From assembly GCA_002320455.1 (NCBI GenBank), contig DCKU01000118.1:1-34529 (forward strand): a DNA stretch of 34,529 nucleotides, read 5' to 3'. Under the pieces are notes generated by a model that was not told the DNA's origin, made no database searches, and saw only the letters and a program-made list of their open reading frames with translations. The position numbers and the translations under genes were made by a program. Origin of the DNA: Salinisphaera sp. UBA1666 (GTDB lineage Bacteria; Pseudomonadota; Gammaproteobacteria; Nevskiales; Salinisphaeraceae). Each line of letters starts with the position of its first letter. Position 1 is the stretch's first letter. Shown here piece after piece: positions 34,385 to 34,529 of this stretch.

Positions 34385-34529
34385 AGCCTGTTAACTGGCT
34401 CTAGGGCCTGTTGAGGTTTCATCCGAGTCCGCGCCAAGCGCTGTTTTGCGGCAAGACGAGACGTAGCCCGCGCCGCGCAGTCATAGTCGCGCAGTGGGCT
34501 AGAACGCTGGATTGCCGACGTGTCGTTAA
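34382..34529. repeat. Second copy of the CTAGGGC repeat, cut by the window end
   Basis: CTAGGGC starts at 34401 and GCGGCAAGAC follows 47 nt later, exactly the spacing in the 20885 copy; GGATTGCCG occurs further on in both (offset 108 here, 122 there). Immediately upstream, TAGAGCC and GGCTCTA (34382-34388, 34397-34403) form a hairpin, and TAGAGCCTGTTAACT reads like a second copy of the repeat's own start. The arms TAGCCC and GGGCTA (34464-34469, 34496-34501) form another. No gene is seen in these 145 nt. Confidence 0.6.

Overview
The window is a high-GC (mid-60s %, by eye) proteobacterial chromosome segment. Codon use, the split metH, the DhaB/Pdu-type dehydratase and the transporter types suggest a gammaproteobacterium, perhaps a halophile such as Salinisphaera. 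That genus guess is recognition, not proof.

Layout. (1) 1-1699: a 5'-incomplete acetamidase/formamidase-family gene and a LysE/RhtB-type exporter, both +. (2) 1665-18146, almost entirely on the - strand: a vitamin B12 supply and use cluster. Its order of transcription is coenzyme-B12-dependent diol/glycerol dehydratase (pduCDE), its reactivase (pduGH), a GlcG/HbpS-like protein, corrinoid adenosyltransferase (cobO), cobyric acid synthase (cobQ), a B12-type ABC importer (btuC, btuD), nucleotide-loop assembly (cobU, cobT, cobC, cobS, cbiB, cobD) and the periplasmic binding protein btuF. A +-strand Phd/PIN toxin-antitoxin pair sits between cobT and cobC. (3) 18219-20888: an aldehyde dehydrogenase that heads the dehydratase direction, and a divergent AraC-family regulator. 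(4) 20885-21178: a repeat with inverted ends that carries the stop codons of both flanking genes. (5) 21175-27850: the outer-membrane B12 receptor btuB behind a clear cobalamin riboswitch, divergent from cobalamin-dependent methionine synthase. The synthase is split into two genes (metH-N, metH-C), and a small GxxExxY nuclease-like gene bounded by inverted repeats lies between them. (6) 28043-32084: a CDP-alcohol phosphotransferase/FkbM methyltransferase fusion, a YbhN/LPG-synthase-type membrane protein and a sulfatase-fold membrane enzyme, a possible envelope-lipid module. (7) 32087-34384: a small membrane protein, a NagD-type HAD phosphatase and a cytosolic 5'-nucleotidase. The window ends in another copy of the region 4 repeat.

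How it works together. BtuB, BtuF and BtuCD would bring corrinoids in. CobO adenosylates them, and CbiB, CobD, CobU, CobT, CobS and CobC attach the lower loop. The products serve MetH (as methylcobalamin) and the dehydratase (as adenosylcobalamin). The dehydratase would turn 1,2-propanediol or glycerol into an aldehyde, which the dehydrogenase oxidises to propionate or 3-hydroxypropionate. No microcompartment shell genes are present, and the dehydratase subunits lack the N-terminal extensions of compartment-targeted enzymes. No corrin-ring synthesis genes are seen, so what is visible is import, salvage and late synthesis.

Two repeat families punctuate the region. One has 9-nt-periodic CAGATT arms (11793-11923 and 24654-25112), and only one copy carries the GxxExxY gene. 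The other begins CTAGGGC (20885-21178 and 34401-end) and lies exactly at gene ends.
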